Part shown: piece after piece, positions 4,486-5,284 of the stretch | Numbering within the stretch: the stretch's first letter is position 1 | Layout of the letters: every line of letters starts with the position of its first letter | Source of the DNA: Rhodobacterales bacterium | GTDB taxonomy: Bacteria > Pseudomonadota > Alphaproteobacteria > Rhodobacterales > Rhodobacteraceae | Assembly (NCBI GenBank): GCA_013298675.1 | Contig: JAAFIJ010000202.1 | Location: 1-5,284, forward strand | Direction: 5' to 3' | Length of the DNA: 5,284 nucleotides | Notes under the pieces: model-generated | Told to the model about the DNA's origin: nothing | Database searches by the model: none | What the model saw: the letters and a program-made list of their open reading frames with translations, nothing else | Made by a program: the position numbers and the translations under genes

Positions 4486-5284
4486 TCAGGTTGGGAATTG
4501 ACATAGGGCACGCGCAAAAACACTTGGATCCACATTGCCACCAGAGGCGGTGCAGATCACAGTTTCAGGCAAGTCGGACCGAAACAGCGCCGCCGCAAGC
4601 GCTACGGCACCGCCCGGTTCAAGCACGATCCGCAGATGGGAAAACGCCAGTGCCATGGCGTGCAAAGCCTCATCATCGCTGACGACCAAGCCCGGACCAC
4701 ACAGACGTTTCAGAATGGGAAAGGTGATTTGACCGGGTTGCGGGGTAAGGACTGCATCACAAATCGAGCCAGTCGTGGCGGTATTCCGGGTAATCCGGCC
4801 CGAGGCGAGGGACCGTGCCGTGTCATCAAACCCCATGGGCTCTGCTGGGCGGACCAAAAGACCGGGAGCTGTGCCTTCAAGAGCAAGGGCAATGCCCGCC
4901 GTCAGGCCGCCACCACCGCAACAGGTGACGACTGTCGCCTTGGTGATCCCGGCCTCAGCCGCTTGGGCAGCGATTTCAAGCCCCGTGGTTCCTTGGCCCG
5001 CAATGACCTGTACGTCGTCAAAAGGCTTGATCAAGGTCAGCCCCCGTTCGCGGGCAAGCGCATCACCCATGGCATCGCGGTCTTGGGTGGCACGGTCGTA
5101 CAAGATCACCTCGGCTCCGTAGGAACGGGTGTTGTCAATTTTCACGCGGGGCGCATCTGCGGGCATCAATATGACGCAAGGCGCGTTGTGTCGGGCGGCG
5201 GCAAGGGCCACGCCTTGGGCATGGTTGCCGGACGAATAGGCAAGCACCCCTTGTCCCAGCGCTTGGGCGGACAGTGCCGACACT
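4486..5284 (-). CDS. Threonine/serine dehydratase-like PLP enzyme (N-terminus beyond the window)
   Basis: This is a fold-type II pyridoxal-phosphate enzyme of the catabolic threonine/serine dehydratase group, which deaminates a hydroxy-amino acid to a 2-oxo acid plus ammonia. About 265 C-terminal residues are visible. SSGNHAQG (visible residues 17-24) contacts the substrate carboxylate, CGGGGL (122-127) binds the PLP phosphate, and SGGN (247-250) lies at the cofactor ring nitrogen. The chain ends 15 residues after SGGN, so there is no regulatory ACT domain as in biosynthetic IlvA. The Schiff-base lysine (SFKxRGA motif) and roughly the first 60-70 residues lie outside the right edge. An in-frame GTG at 5281-5283 is internal, not a start. 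Alternatives with the same motifs are serine racemase and hydroxyaspartate dehydratase; the window cannot separate them. It is upstream of, and probably co-transcribed with, the hydrolase. Confidence 0.88.
   Translation of the reverse strand, partial: VSALSAQALGQGVLAYSSGNHAQGVALAAARHNAPCVILMPADAPRVKIDNTRSYGAEVILYDRATQDRDAMGDALARERGLTLIKPFDDVQVIAGQGTTGLEIAAQAAEAGITKATVVTCCGGGGLTAGIALALEGTAPGLLVRPAEPMGFDDTARSLASGRITRNTATTGSICDAVLTPQPGQITFPILKRLCGPGLVVSDDEALHAMALAFSHLRIVLEPGGAVALAAALFRSDLPETVICTASGGNVDPSVFARALCQFPT

Noticed and set aside
4469..4504. Alternative hydrolase start at 4504 overlapping the upstream gene
   Set aside because: There is no ribosome site, and the extra 12 residues do not match the family; the ATG at 4468 has GGAAA 6 nt upstream.
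5281..5283. GTG as the true start of the dehydratase
   Set aside because: The protein would lack the PLP lysine and the first structural elements; the frame simply continues past the window edge.
1..5284. CRISPR array, rRNA, or toxin-antitoxin or defence system
   Set aside because: I looked for regularly spaced repeats, rRNA-like conserved blocks and short paired genes and saw none.

Overview
The window looks like chromosome from an alphaproteobacterium, most likely the Roseobacter/Rhodobacteraceae group. This rests on a SigF-type ECF sigma factor paired with an NrsF-type membrane anti-sigma factor, on moderately high-GC codon use, and on the style of the catabolic genes. It is inferred from gene content, not from a marker gene. 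All convincing protein genes lie on the minus strand.

Left edge (1-489): this appears to be the end of an integrated element. It holds a decayed 3' end of an IS3-family transposase gene (31-192) and then an AT-rich stretch without genes that carries a tandem 11-bp-spaced repeat (295-315). It ends in a 50-base copy of the 3' part of a tRNA-Arg(UCU) gene (440-489), running from the anticodon arm to CCA with no 5' half. A lone tRNA 3' end is the usual footprint of tyrosine-recombinase integration. I read it as an attachment site, with island DNA to the left and the original chromosome starting at about 490.

Middle (490-1740): a two-gene stress-signalling operon, sigF (1146-1679) followed by nrsF (514-1149), joined by an ATGA overlap. 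Just upstream of sigF is a GTAACG-N16-CGAA element (1704-1729). It closely resembles the known Caulobacter SigF promoter, so the operon is probably autoregulated; the element also fixes the sigma start codon.

Gap (1740-2338): about 600 bases without a recognisable gene. It holds a perfect 8-bp inverted repeat (2075-2093) and a strong imperfect hairpin made of two near-identical 12-bp palindromes (2264-2308), placed just after the next operon ends.

Right (2339-5284): a minus-strand operon, read from the right edge inwards. It encodes a PLP-dependent threonine/serine-dehydratase-like enzyme (N-terminus outside the window), a PcaD-like alpha/beta hydrolase (probable lactonase) and an enolase-superfamily (mandelate racemase/galactonate dehydratase-like) enzyme with non-canonical residues at two active-site positions. 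Together they suggest catabolism of a small hydroxy- or amino-acid or sugar-acid lactone. The substrate cannot be read from the sequence.
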